Numbered from the stretch's first letter, positions 28,239-36,015 are shown. The stretch: 64,000 nucleotides of DNA from 630D-37 sp037478835 (GCA_037478835.1 JBBFLV010000001.1:62001-126000); one strand, 5' to 3'. Translations and numbers: made by a program. The notes: generated by a model from the sequence alone, not told the origin.

Positions 28239-29359
28239 CGGGCACCTCCTGAAGTTTGTGTCATGCGTTCCAACCATGCCAGACGGGGATTTTCGCTCGG
28301 CGAAGGCGGCGCTTTGACCAGGTGGTGAATTTCCTCGAGGATCTCATCGGGGAAGGGCACCACGCCGCCGGGACGACCGTAAAAGCGCACCGGGGCGCGT
28401 CCTTTGTTTGCCAGGAGCACATCTTCGAGCATTTGCCCGGTGTTCATTTCGACCACCAGGAAGCCACTCACGCGCTGCGCCAACTCTTCCACAATCGCAT
28501 AGGGGAACGGGCTCACGCTGATCGGGCGCAACAGCCCCACCTTCAGCCCTTCCTGCCGTGCCGCACGCACCGCAGAAAGAGCCACCCGTCCGGCCGTTCC
28601 GAAGCCGATGACGACGAACTCGGCATCGTCCAGGTAATATTCGCGATAGCGCACTTCGTTGGCCTGAATCTCCTTCCAACGTTGCATCAGGCGCAGGTTG
28701 GTCTGCTCTTCCTGGTAGGGGTCGAGGTAGATCGAGGAAAGCACGCGGCGCTCGCGCCCCATTTTGCCGGTCACGGCCCAATCCCATTGGCGATGGTAGA
28801 CCGGCTGCATGGGGGGCATCTCGGCCGGCTCCATCATCTGGCCGATGCTGCCATCGGCGATGATCATGGCGATGGTGCGGTATTTTTCGGCCAGGTCGAA
28901 GGAGAGCACGGTCAGGTCAATGGCCTCCTGCACAGAGGAGGGCGCCAGCACGATGCGGGGATAATCGCCGTGTCCGCCGCCGCGCACCGCTTGGTGGTAA
29001 TCTCCCTGTGCCGGGGCGATATTGCCCAGGCCGGGCCCACCGCGCATGACGTTGATCAGCACGATCGGCACTTCGGTGCCGGCGATGTACGAAATCCCCT
29101 CCATCATCAAAGAAATACCGGGGCTGGATGAGGTGCTCATCACCCGTGCCCCGGTACATGCGGCGCCGTAGACCATGTTAATAGCGGCCACCTCGCTTTC
29201 CGCCTGGACGAAGGCACGACCGAGTTCCGGCATGCGCCGCGACATCCATTCTAGGACCTCGGTCTGCGGCGTGATCGGGTAGCCGAAGTAGGCCTGCAGG
29301 CCGGCCCGAATGGCGGCTTCGGCAATCGCTTCGTTCCCTTTCCATAGTTCCCGTGCCAT
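28235..29359 (-). CDS. vorB: 2-oxoisovalerate:ferredoxin oxidoreductase, alpha subunit (VorB-like)
   Basis: A 374-residue alpha subunit combining the pyrimidine-binding TPP domain and transketolase C domain. GNEAIAEAAIRAGLQAYFGYP, AESEVAAINMVYGAACTGAR, STSSSPGISLMMEGISYIAG and MRGGPGLGNIAPAQGDYHQA are characteristic of VorB, the enzyme that oxidises branched-chain 2-oxoacids to acyl-CoA with ferredoxin. KorA is closely related, so 2-oxoglutarate cannot be excluded. GGGAGGTGAAT precedes ATG 29359; a GTG two codons upstream is less likely. Confidence 0.88.
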
Positions 29360-29375
29360 ATTCACCTCCCTGCGG

Positions 29376-29621
29376 CTAGGCGGCCGCCGCGGCCGGGGCT
29401 TTGGTCACTTCGCGATAAACGGTAATGGCGGCATCCGGACATACCAGGCCACAAATCGCGCAACCGGTGCATCCATCTTTGAAAATATGAGCCGGGTGAT
29501 AGCCTTTCGGCGTCAGTCGGGACATATCTAGCTCCAACACCCCTTGCGGACAGGCAGTCACGCACAATTCACACCCCTTACAGTAGAGCGGGTTGACTTC
29601 GATCCAACCTTTTGCCGGCAT
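29376..29621 (-). CDS. 2-oxoacid:ferredoxin oxidoreductase, delta (2x[4Fe-4S] ferredoxin) subunit
   Basis: An 81-residue ferredoxin-type subunit. Two complete cluster motifs are present, CKGCELCVTACP (residues 14-25) and CTGCAICGLVCP (51-62). It passes electrons from the TPP enzyme to free ferredoxin. First gene of the operon, 16 bases before vorB. The tail is a low-complexity TKAPAAAAA. Confidence 0.92.
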   Translation of the reverse strand: MPAKGWIEVNPLYCKGCELCVTACPQGVLELDMSRLTPKGYHPAHIFKDGCTGCAICGLVCPDAAITVYREVTKAPAAAAA

Positions 29622-29753
29622 TTTGCCTCCTTCAGAAGAGACTTTTTCGTGAAGTTGGAGTAAATTGGTGTTCTTACCCTCATTATCGTCCTCTCGTCGG
29701 TAGGCGTGTAGTGTTATGCGTCATGTCGGAAAGAAACAAAGATCACGTGGATA

Positions 29754-29796
29754 AAAAGAATCCGAAGGATGAAACCCTCGGATTCTTTGCATCTCA
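29754..29796 (-). terminator. Intrinsic terminator after the ArsA-like operon
   Basis: GAATCCGAAGG and CCCTCGGATTC pair around GATGAAA. On the minus strand the hairpin is followed by TTTTTATCC, giving termination of the ArsA-like transcript; on the plus strand it is followed by TTTGC. It lies 16 bases after the stop at 29812. Confidence 0.85.
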
Positions 29797-29811
29797 CGCG
29801 CTTCGTCTCCT

Positions 29812-30798
29812 TTAGAGTCGGAACAGGTCCTGTGCGGTGCGCTCCAGCATCGGCACGCCGCGGACCTCGGTCTCGTAAAGCGGCACCAACGCCCGCACCG
29901 ACCCATCGAATTTTTGCCAGATTTCTTCCATGTAGCGTTCCTGCATGGCCACACGGTTACGCACAAACTCCGGTGAGGTTCCCGTCACCTGCGAGCGATC
30001 GATGAGCATATTGACGATCACCCCTCCTACCGGGATGCCGAAATCGTGGAACCAGCCGATAAAGCGGGTGATCACGGCGATGGGGAGCGCTTCGGGCAGG
30101 GTGACGAAGAAGAAGGCGGTCAGGCTTTCATCGGTGAGCAGGCTGCGCGCCTTGCCCATCCGATCGCGGAAGGCCACCAGGTAATCCATCAGGGGGTCTT
30201 CTTCCTTCTTCTTGGTGAATGAGAGCATTTCACGTAGGGTGCGCGCTTCTTCCCGGCTCTTGAGCATCTTGTTGACCCACAGGGAGTACACCTTGGACAT
30301 GCCTAACAAGCGGCGGGCATTCGCCGTGGGTGCCGTATCGAAGACGTAGACATCGTACTCGTTGCGGAACATCAGGTCCACCATGTTCTCGAACATGGCG
30401 GATTCCTCGAAGGCCGGGTTCATCGTGGCCGATTCGACGAAGTCATCGGCTTTGGTGGAGATATCGGCGAATTTGAGGAACCACTGGATTTTGTCGCGGA
30501 TCTCCTGTTTGGAGCGCTCGATCGTGTCTTTGGTATCGATCTCATAGGCCCAAAGGTTCGGCACACCCTCCACTGGCGTGTGCTTGCCGAAGACGTTTTG
30601 CCCCAGCAGGCCGCTCAGGCTGTGGACGGGGTTGGTCGAGGCCAACATCACCCGTCGCCCCTGCTTGGCCAACCAGAGAGCCGTGGCACCGGCCATCACG
30701 GTCTTTCCTACCCCACCCTTGCCACCGAAGAAGATATAGCGCAGGCGCTGATGCTCCATCACATAGGCGCGCATGGAAGTCTCGATCTTGCCGCTCAT
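29812..30798 (-). CDS. ArsA/Get3-like ATPase 1 (switch I Asp replaced by Asn)
   Basis: A 328-residue deviant P-loop ATPase of the ArsA/Get3 (SIMIBI) family. The P-loop GGKGGVGKT is at residues 25-33. Switch I, normally STDPAHS, reads STNPVHS (N56), equivalent to the position of yeast Get3 Asp57, the catalytic Asp. Switch II, normally DTAPTGH, reads DTAPTAN. These changes predict weak or absent hydrolysis on its own. No CxxC zinc motif and no arsenite-binding cysteine triad are visible, so arsenite transport is unlikely. It is 9 bases downstream of a second ArsA-like gene and is probably its heterodimer partner. Confidence 0.85.
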   Translation of the reverse strand: MSGKIETSMRAYVMEHQRLRYIFFGGKGGVGKTVMAGATALWLAKQGRRVMLASTNPVHSLSGLLGQNVFGKHTPVEGVPNLWAYEIDTKDTIERSKQEIRDKIQWFLKFADISTKADDFVESATMNPAFEESAMFENMVDLMFRNEYDVYVFDTAPTANARRLLGMSKVYSLWVNKMLKSREEARTLREMLSFTKKKEEDPLMDYLVAFRDRMGKARSLLTDESLTAFFFVTLPEALPIAVITRFIGWFHDFGIPVGGVIVNMLIDRSQVTGTSPEFVRNRVAMQERYMEEIWQKFDGSVRALVPLYETEVRGVPMLERTAQDLFRL

Positions 30799-30807
30799 GG
30801 CTACCTC

Positions 30808-31785
30808 CTAGTCCCCATACATGATTTGGGAAAGTTTGGCGATCATTTCTAGGCCGGTGACATCGCGTTCCAACTCCGGCACATAGGCGGCAACTTGTGA
30901 ACCGAAGATGCGGTCGATCTCTTGCAGGTATTTGGCCTGCATCTCAATGCGGTTCTTGAGGTAAGGAGGCACATCTTGCTGGAGCAATTCACGCGGCACC
31001 ACGCGGTTCACCACATATCCGGAGATCGGCACATCGAAACGCGCAAAGAGCTCAGCGGCCTTTTGAGTATCGATCAGGATCATCTCCTCCGGCACCAAGA
31101 CGAAGAAGAAGGCAGTCTTCTCCTTATCGGTCAGGATGCGGGAGGAAGCGTTAATCCGCCCGCGGATATATTGCAGTTCGCGCAGAATTTGATCCTCTTC
31201 CGTCTCACGCTGGCGCTTCAGGCGTGCTACCATTTCCTCGTATTCGCGCATCTCCTCGCGCAGCTTGGTGATCTTGGTGATCCACTCATCATAGACCTTG
31301 GCCATGCTCAGGTAATACAATGCGTGGCCGAGCGGCACGAGGTCGTAGATGTAGTAATCGTACTTGCCTTCGACGACAATATCAACAACGGCATCGAAGA
31401 TGGCGCTTTCTTCCATCGCCGGTTCCGCCGAGGCCGCCTGGATATATTGCTCGATCTCGTCCGGCACGCTATCGAAGCCGTACATATCCAGGATTTTCTG
31501 GCGGATCTCCTGTTGATAGGCCTTGATATGCTGATCGGCATCAATTTCCTGTGCCCACAAGTTCTCCATGATCTGCACAGGTCCCTTGCCGAAAATATCG
31601 CGCTGGAAAATATCCGAAAGGCTGGCCTGCGGGTCCACAGAGAAAACAAGCACCTTTTTGCCTTGTTTTGCCAGCCAGTAAGCCGTGGCGGCAGAGAAAG
31701 TGGTCTTGCCCAATCCGCCTTTTCCGCCGAACATGATGTAGCGGCGCTCTGGATGTTCTTCAAAGATCTTGCGCAAAGAGGACAT
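30808..31785 (-). CDS. ArsA/Get3-like ATPase 2 (switch II altered)
   Basis: A 325-residue paralogue of the downstream gene. The P-loop GGKGGLGKT is at residues 20-28. Switch I reads SVDPQASLSD: the catalytic Asp (D51) is kept but the following His is Ala. Switch II reads DLVPLGH instead of DTAPTGH. A long charged helical insert (REEMREYEEMVARLKRQRE) lies at ~185. Members of this family dimerise face to face across the nucleotide; the complementary losses in the two copies fit an obligate heterodimer with one working site. Expressed after the small paralogous proteins at 31797 and 32082. Confidence 0.85.
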   Translation of the reverse strand: MSSLRKIFEEHPERRYIMFGGKGGLGKTTFSAATAYWLAKQGKKVLVFSVDPQASLSDIFQRDIFGKGPVQIMENLWAQEIDADQHIKAYQQEIRQKILDMYGFDSVPDEIEQYIQAASAEPAMEESAIFDAVVDIVVEGKYDYYIYDLVPLGHALYYLSMAKVYDEWITKITKLREEMREYEEMVARLKRQRETEEDQILRELQYIRGRINASSRILTDKEKTAFFFVLVPEEMILIDTQKAAELFARFDVPISGYVVNRVVPRELLQQDVPPYLKNRIEMQAKYLQEIDRIFGSQVAAYVPELERDVTGLEMIAKLSQIMYGD

Positions 31786-31796
31786 GGTCGTTTCTC

Positions 31797-32060
31797 CTAG
31801 AACATGGCATCCGAGATGTCTTTTTCGCGCAACAGGCGGCGCTTCCAGGTAGAGATCTGCGGCACTACATAGGGCAGGAGCCGCAGACTGTAGTAGGGCG
31901 GCAGGATCGGGATGCCGATCATATCGCCCATGGTGATCAGGATGAACAGATGCTCCATGCTGGCACGGGTGCGCAGGGCATAGCGGCTCATATCATGTGA
32001 GGCCATGCCATACAGCACCTCTTTCAAGTTCTGCCAAAAGCTCTTTTTCTCTTCCGTCAT
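31797..32060 (-). CDS. Small hydrophobic protein, paralogue A (87 aa)
   Basis: An unrecognised 87-residue protein. A basic/amphipathic N-terminal part (FWQNLKEVLYGMASHDMSRY) leads into a hydrophobic stretch HLFILITMGDMIGIPILPPY (~36-55), then YSLRLLPYVVPQISTWKRRL. The hydrophobic stretch has a PPYYSLRLLPY motif shared exactly in layout with the upstream gene product. It could be a membrane-inserted or tail-type client. The gene lies 11 bases upstream of ArsA-like ATPase 2, implying a shared function. Confidence 0.75.
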   Translation of the reverse strand: MTEEKKSFWQNLKEVLYGMASHDMSRYALRTRASMEHLFILITMGDMIGIPILPPYYSLRLLPYVVPQISTWKRRLLREKDISDAMF

Positions 32061-32081
32061 GGCTCTCTCCTTGAGAAAAGA

Positions 32082-32375
32082 TTACAACCCTTCCAGGTGA
32101 TAATCATGTTCATCCGTGAACTCGCGTTCACGGAGCACGCGCCGTTTCCAAGTGGCAATGTTGGGCACAATGTAGGGAAGTAAACGTAAACTATAATAGG
32201 GGGGCAAGACAGGCACGCCGATCATATCCCCCACGATGGCCAGCAAAAACAAGTTTTCTATGCTGGCGCGCATTTCCAGTGCATGTTGGGCGAACTCATA
32301 GCCCATCATGCCGTATAAAAATTCTCGAACCGCCTGCCGCCATTGATTCATTTGTTGCTCGAAGGTGTTATTCAT
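32082..32375 (-). CDS. Small hydrophobic protein, paralogue B (97 aa)
   Basis: A 97-residue paralogue of the following gene: WRQAVREFLYGMMGYEFAQH, then LFLLAIVGDMIGVPVLPPYY (~43-62), SLRLLPYIVPNIATWKRRVL and a distinct acidic/His tail (DEHDYHLEGL). Roughly half of the residues match paralogue A over 65 positions. First gene of the four-gene minus-strand unit; its ATG is only 35 bases from the divergent ATG at 32411, so the two units share a promoter region. Confidence 0.75.
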   Translation of the reverse strand: MNNTFEQQMNQWRQAVREFLYGMMGYEFAQHALEMRASIENLFLLAIVGDMIGVPVLPPYYSLRLLPYIVPNIATWKRRVLREREFTDEHDYHLEGL

Positions 32376-32410
32376 ATTATACTACCATCAAACTCGCGCA
32401 AGAGGTGACT

Positions 32411-33058
32411 ATGGATTCGCAATACTGGATTATCCTTCTCGGTGTGATCCTCGTCGGATGGTTTGCCTTTGGCATGATTTACAACCTGCGTCGCGGCGAT
32501 CACATGCTCAAGTGGCTGCGCGGTGGATTGCCGATCATCGGTCCAAAGACCACGTTCCGCTGGCTGGGCTCTTCGGTGGTAGAGATGAGCATTCAGCAGG
32601 CCAAACGTCCCTTTCGCCGCTTGGACACTTTACTTGTCCTGGCACCGCGGGACGTTTTCTGGATGGTGCTGATGGCACGCTTACAGCGTCGGGAAGACTT
32701 TATCATCTTCCGTGCCCATCTCCACACCCCGCCGCTGGTAGACTTGGAACTGGCCGACCCAAGAACCTGGAGCGGCAATATGGCTCTGAAGCAGGCGCGT
32801 TCGCGCAATTGGGAAACGCGCTCCTATGGTAACCTGCAATTGATGGCTCCGCATGGCTTGCTCGATTTAGCGGCTCAGACCGTTGAAAGGTTGGAAGAAT
32901 CCATGCGGATGCTCTCACCGCGCTATATCCGCTTCAGCCTGCGGCGCCAGGCGCCACATCTGGAAATTCATCTTCCCTTCCCGAATACGAGAACCATTGA
33001 GGCTGAAGCCTACTTTGAAGCCTTACGTGTTTTAGGTCAACGAATCGGGGAGCGCTGA
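32411..33058 (+). CDS. Single-TM protein of unknown function, divergent to ArsA-like operon
   Basis: A 215-residue protein I do not recognise. One N-terminal membrane helix (WIILLGVILVGWFAFGMIYN, residues 5-24) is followed by a cytoplasmic domain with GLPIIGPKTTFRWLGSSVVEM, RRLDTLLVLAPRDVFWMVLMA and a C-terminal YFEALRVLGQRIGE helix. No catalytic motif is visible. ATG 32411 follows AGAGGTGACT. It is transcribed away from the paired ArsA/small-protein genes from a 35-base intergenic region, and a strong terminator follows, so it forms its own unit, likely coregulated. Confidence 0.75.
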   Translation: MDSQYWIILLGVILVGWFAFGMIYNLRRGDHMLKWLRGGLPIIGPKTTFRWLGSSVVEMSIQQAKRPFRRLDTLLVLAPRDVFWMVLMARLQRREDFIIFRAHLHTPPLVDLELADPRTWSGNMALKQARSRNWETRSYGNLQLMAPHGLLDLAAQTVERLEESMRMLSPRYIRFSLRRQAPHLEIHLPFPNTRTIEAEAYFEALRVLGQRIGER

Positions 33059-33095
33059 CACAACTGCGTTTCAGGGCTACCCCTTACTTTTAGAA

Positions 33096-33135
33096 GAAGG
33101 GAGACGCAGGGCGCGTCTCCCTTCCGTTTCGTTTT
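33096..33135 (+). terminator. Strong intrinsic terminator
   Basis: A perfect 12-bp stem, GAAGGGAGACGC (33096-33107) and GCGTCTCCCTTC (33113-33124), loop AGGGC, tail CGTTTCGTTTT. It ends the plus-strand transcript from 32411. Read on the minus strand its tail is TTCTAAAAG, so it is mostly unidirectional but could also help end cstA transcription. Confidence 0.9.
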
Positions 33136-33147
33136 CGCGTCTTTTGC

Positions 33148-35034
33148 CTAATCCGCCGCCGCAGGGGTGGGTTTGGCCTCACCCTTTGCATAGCGTTGGT
33201 AGGCTCGATAGCCATCCCAGCCGATGAAGAGCGCCGTGATGAAGAGCAAGATGGCAATGATGATCATGATCCAGCCACCCACGGCCGGTGCTCCACCTTT
33301 GGGCACGATGGTCACGTACAGGTTGCGTGCCGTAACCAGTGTGGCCGCCAGCGTAGTGAAGTACATGAACAGCATCGGCCAGAGGGCAAAGGCCGGATTG
33401 CGCTTGATGGATTTCAGCCACACGCTGACGATGAGCAGGCTGAGCGCCGCCATCAGCTGATTGGCCGCGCCGAAGAGCTGCCACAGATAGACCCAGGTGC
33501 CGGTGAGCACCAGCAGCATGGTCAACACCATCGAAACGATGGTGGAGACGTGCATGTTCTTCAGCGCCGGGAAGCTCTCCCCCACCCATTCCGAAAGCGT
33601 GACGCGCATCACGCGGAAGATGAGCTGGGTGACCGTGAGCACGATGACGATGAACACGCCGAAGCCCAACGCCGTGCCGAACGGGCGGAACCCATCGCCG
33701 AAGATCACGCTTAGCAGGCTACCCACACCGGCCGCAAAGCGACCACCGCCACCGCCGGTGCCGGGGATGGAAACCGCGACCAGCGCCAACAGCGCCAAGG
33801 TGTTTTCGGTGAACATGGCGCCACCGCCAACCGGGAGGCCATCGGTCTCATATTCCAGCTGCCGAGCTGTGCCGACCGAGCCGAAGAGCGCGTGCCAGCC
33901 GGAGATCGAGCCGCAGGCGATGGTCACGAAGAGCATCGGCCAGAGCGGCTGCCAGGGCTTGGTCGGATCCAGGGCAAAGCCCAGGCTCTTGACCGGCTCG
34001 AGGGCGAAACGGCCAATATCTGGCTTGATGAAGGGTGCCAGCACGGCGCCCACGGCGCTAAAACCAATGGTTAAGAGTGTCACCCAGAAGCCGATGTAGT
34101 TGACCGGCTGCGCAAAGCGCCAGATCGGCAGGGTTGCGGCCAGGTAGGAGAAAACAAGCAGGAAGAGCGCCCAGAACAGGTACGAGGGCATGGTGTTGAT
34201 CAGCCCGGTTTCCGGATCGTAGAGCGCAGTCTTCGGGCGCTTGCCATCCGCACCCGGAGCCGGAATGCGCGGATCCGCATTGGTAGGATCGGCCACGCGC
34301 ATGACCGGATTGCCGCCGGTGATCGAGTCAATCGCCTTGTTCAAGGCCACCGTGGCTCCGTTGATCGGCCCTACCCAGTTCCAGGCCGCCTTTTCAGCGT
34401 TCCAGGTAGCACCGAAGGGTCCCAGGATCATCGCCAGAATGGTGACACCGACCACGATGGCCGTGACCACGATCAGGTCCATCTTCCAGCGGTAGAGCAT
34501 CTGCCCGGCCAAGAAGCCCATGATGCCCAGCACCACAATGCCGAAGGGCACATCCGGACGGGCGGCCATCAGAGCGGACATGATGCCCATGAAGGCACCG
34601 GCTACTAGGAGCAGGTAGAAGAAGATGAACACGAAGAGGATGGTGCGGGTGCGCGGGGCAATCAGGCGATGGCTGATAGCGCTCAGGCTGTTGCCATCAT
34701 TGCGCACGGCCACCATGATCGCGGTGTAATCGCTCACCCAACCGATGAACGAAACGCCGATCGCCAGCCAGAGCAGGGAGGGGAGCCATCCCCAAATGTT
34801 GGCGGCTGTGATCGGGCCGACGATCGGGCCGGCTGCCGCAATGGATTTGAAGTGGTATCCGTAGAGCACGTTGCGGCTGGTGGGCATGAAATCGACCCCG
34901 TCCATGTACATGCGCGCCGGCGTCGCCCGCTTCGGATCGGATTGGATGATCTCCCGATCGATGCGGCGGGCATAATACTTATAGACCAAGTAGATGTAGA
35001 TGGCGCTGAGTACGACGATCCAGAAGGTATTCAT
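33148..35034 (-). CDS. cstA: Carbon starvation protein CstA (peptide/pyruvate transporter family)
   Basis: A 628-residue transporter with about 16 transmembrane segments. The N-terminal signature is present: KYYARRIDREI, TPARMYMDGVDFMPTSRNVLYGYHFKSIAAAGPIVGP split over residues 40-75, and WLAIGVSFIGWVSDYTAIMVAVRNDG. SGWHALFGSVGTARQLEYETDG near 390 is another conserved CstA block. CstA proteins import peptides or pyruvate when carbon is scarce. GGAGGAAGACGT precedes ATG 35034. Downstream of a CxxC protein gene and a structured leader. The last residues are Pro/Ala-rich. Confidence 0.92.
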   Translation of the reverse strand: MNTFWIVVLSAIYIYLVYKYYARRIDREIIQSDPKRATPARMYMDGVDFMPTSRNVLYGYHFKSIAAAGPIVGPITAANIWGWLPSLLWLAIGVSFIGWVSDYTAIMVAVRNDGNSLSAISHRLIAPRTRTILFVFIFFYLLLVAGAFMGIMSALMAARPDVPFGIVVLGIMGFLAGQMLYRWKMDLIVVTAIVVGVTILAMILGPFGATWNAEKAAWNWVGPINGATVALNKAIDSITGGNPVMRVADPTNADPRIPAPGADGKRPKTALYDPETGLINTMPSYLFWALFLLVFSYLAATLPIWRFAQPVNYIGFWVTLLTIGFSAVGAVLAPFIKPDIGRFALEPVKSLGFALDPTKPWQPLWPMLFVTIACGSISGWHALFGSVGTARQLEYETDGLPVGGGAMFTENTLALLALVAVSIPGTGGGGGRFAAGVGSLLSVIFGDGFRPFGTALGFGVFIVIVLTVTQLIFRVMRVTLSEWVGESFPALKNMHVSTIVSMVLTMLLVLTGTWVYLWQLFGAANQLMAALSLLIVSVWLKSIKRNPAFALWPMLFMYFTTLAATLVTARNLYVTIVPKGGAPAVGGWIMIIIAILLFITALFIGWDGYRAYQRYAKGEAKPTPAAAD

Positions 35035-35046
35035 ACGTCTTCCTCC

Positions 35047-35130
35047 TCAGGCAAGAAGATAGGGAAAAACGGGCACGCCACATATGCATGTGGCAACCGC
35101 GACGACCTTTCCAGGTTTTCCCGTAATCAC
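35047..35130 (-). CDS. Possible 27-residue peptide between the CxxC gene and cstA
   Basis: A GTG-initiated frame (35130) reads a short peptide starting MITGKPGKVVAVATCICG and ending VPVFPYLLA before TGA at 35047. AAGGA and AAGGAG lie directly upstream, and the frame ends 12 bases before the cstA ATG, just after which the cstA Shine-Dalgarno GGAGG sits. The spacings (12 bases on each side) look like a real gene packed in an operon. The peptide has a hydrophobic stretch with two cysteines. An alternative reading is that the region is a hairpin: GCCACAT/ATGTGGC at 35077-35094. Confidence 0.4.
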   Translation of the reverse strand: MITGKPGKVVAVATCICGVPVFPYLLA

Positions 35131-35142
35131 CTCCTTTCCTTA

Positions 35143-35532
35143 TCAGGCCGGAATCGCTTGCTCCAAACGCCTTTGTAACTCCAGGCGGGCGAGTTCAAAT
35201 GCCTCTTTCCCGCTCGAACACACTTGACCGTTGATGATCACCGCCGGATACCGCCGTGTGCGGTAACGCAGCGATTTCCACACCCCCTGCAGAGAGGCAG
35301 CATCGGTGACCCGGATGCTTACCCGGTCGCAATAACGTTGTAGCGTCTCCTGCACCCATTGCATCAAGGAGTGGTATTCTTGCAGTAAATCGGTTGGGAG
35401 ACTGCTTTCAATTTGCTCACGATGAACGCCGGTGGTCATATCCATTTCGCGCCAGGCAAATTCGCAATGGCTGCAGTGATAATAAGCGGTGGGAGCATAG
35501 GCGATCACTTCTACTTCTAAAGGACGGCTCAT
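35143..35532 (-). CDS. CxxC protein, thioredoxin-like or redox-related, unknown function
   Basis: A 129-residue protein I do not firmly recognise. Near the N-terminus is YHCSHC (C20, C23), a possible redox or metal site. The C-terminal part RRYPAVIINGQVCSSGKEAFELARLE resembles thioredoxin-fold proteins: cis-Pro (YPAV), strand, GQV turn and helix. A charged helix occupies 45-70. The start ATG 35532 follows AAAGGAGGTCGT. It lies upstream of cstA in the same direction behind the long leader. Possibly a partner of CstA, but that is inference. Confidence 0.65.
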   Translation of the reverse strand: MSRPLEVEVIAYAPTAYYHCSHCEFAWREMDMTTGVHREQIESSLPTDLLQEYHSLMQWVQETLQRYCDRVSIRVTDAASLQGVWKSLRYRTRRYPAVIINGQVCSSGKEAFELARLELQRRLEQAIPA

Positions 35533-35535
35533 ACG

Positions 35536-35752
35536 ACCTCCTTTGGCGAAAACAAAACGCGCCTATGGTGGAACCACCATCGGCGCGCAGGGCTACCTCT
35601 CCAGCCAGACCATGCTCCAGGCCTGAGCTGCTACAATCACTTTCCAGGAGGGGGTGATTGGTATTCCGCTCATCATTGCAGTACCGATTACTTTTGGGTC
35701 ACTAATGATCAACCCAAAAAGAACCGGTCGGTTGCTCTTGTAATATAGGTTC
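35536..35752 (-). ncRNA. Structured 5' leader with terminal hairpin (riboswitch/attenuator candidate)
   Basis: Between a consensus promoter and the CxxC gene lies a ~215-nt leader. Predicted elements on the minus strand: ACCGGTT + CTTTTTGGGT pairing with ACCCAAAAG + AATCGGT (a 16-bp stem); CAATCAC/GTGATTG (7 bp); GCTC/GAGC; GGCT/AGCC; then CGCGCC, ATGGTG, GTTC, CACCAT, GGCGCG followed by TTTTGTTTT, an intrinsic terminator ending 20 bases before the start codon. The architecture is that of a transcriptional riboswitch or attenuator. It does not clearly match a T-box or another class I know. Confidence 0.6.
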
Positions 35753-35758
35753 AGGATA

Positions 35759-35786
35759 ATTATATGAGATCAAGCGCTGTTGTCAA
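35759..35786 (-). promoter_or_regulatory. Consensus promoter of the CxxC-CstA leader
   Basis: On the minus strand TTGACA (35786-35781), 16-base spacer, TATAAT (35764-35759). Both hexamers are perfect consensus. Transcription would start near 35752 and run into the structured leader. Confidence 0.8.
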
Positions 35787-35986
35787 GGAATTTGCCTGCA
35801 GGGTGGGCTTTTATTCTAATCGTACTGAAGATAATAGACATACTTTGCAGGATTTGTATGCAATTAAGCGAAACTTTTTGACACACAAAAAGTATTTCGG
35901 CGAATTTAGGCATCAGATGCGGAGCCCGTTGTACTTGGCAGATTCGCGCTTAAAACAGTGAAAAGTCTTAATGCTTCGCATAACCC
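35787..35986. other. AT-rich spacer without supported gene
   Basis: A 65-codon plus-strand frame from 35764 overlaps the minus-strand promoter, has no ribosome binding site and reads as uncharacteristic sequence. No repeat family or hairpin with U-tract was seen. I consider it a promoter-proximal spacer between two divergent, attenuated operons. Confidence 0.5.
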
Positions 35987-36015
35987 TTGTCAAAAGAGAC
36001 TATCCTGGATAAAAT
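35987..36015 (+). promoter_or_regulatory. Promoter of the aromatic amino acid operon
   Basis: TTGTCA (35987-35992), 17-base spacer, TAAAAT (36010-36015). The predicted start of transcription, six to seven bases on, falls on the A of the leader-peptide ATG at 36022, so the mRNA would be leaderless. Confidence 0.7.

Noticed and set aside
29812..31785. Arsenite efflux (ArsA) function
   Set aside because: No arsB, arsD or arsR is nearby and the metal-binding cysteines of ArsA are not visible; family name only.
35541..35595. T-box riboswitch on the cstA leader
   Set aside because: The terminator contains GGTGGTTCCACC, which partly matches the T-box core, but the match is created by the palindrome itself, no separate antiterminator exists and no specifier stem is evident.
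35585..35625. Glycine riboswitch aptamer
   Set aside because: GGAGAGG and GCGCCGATGG look similar to parts of the glycine aptamer, but the conserved CTCTCAGG segment is absent and the last part is consumed by the terminator stem.
35764..35961. 65-codon plus-strand gene
   Set aside because: It has no ribosome binding site, overlaps a consensus promoter on the other strand and shows no protein-like pattern.
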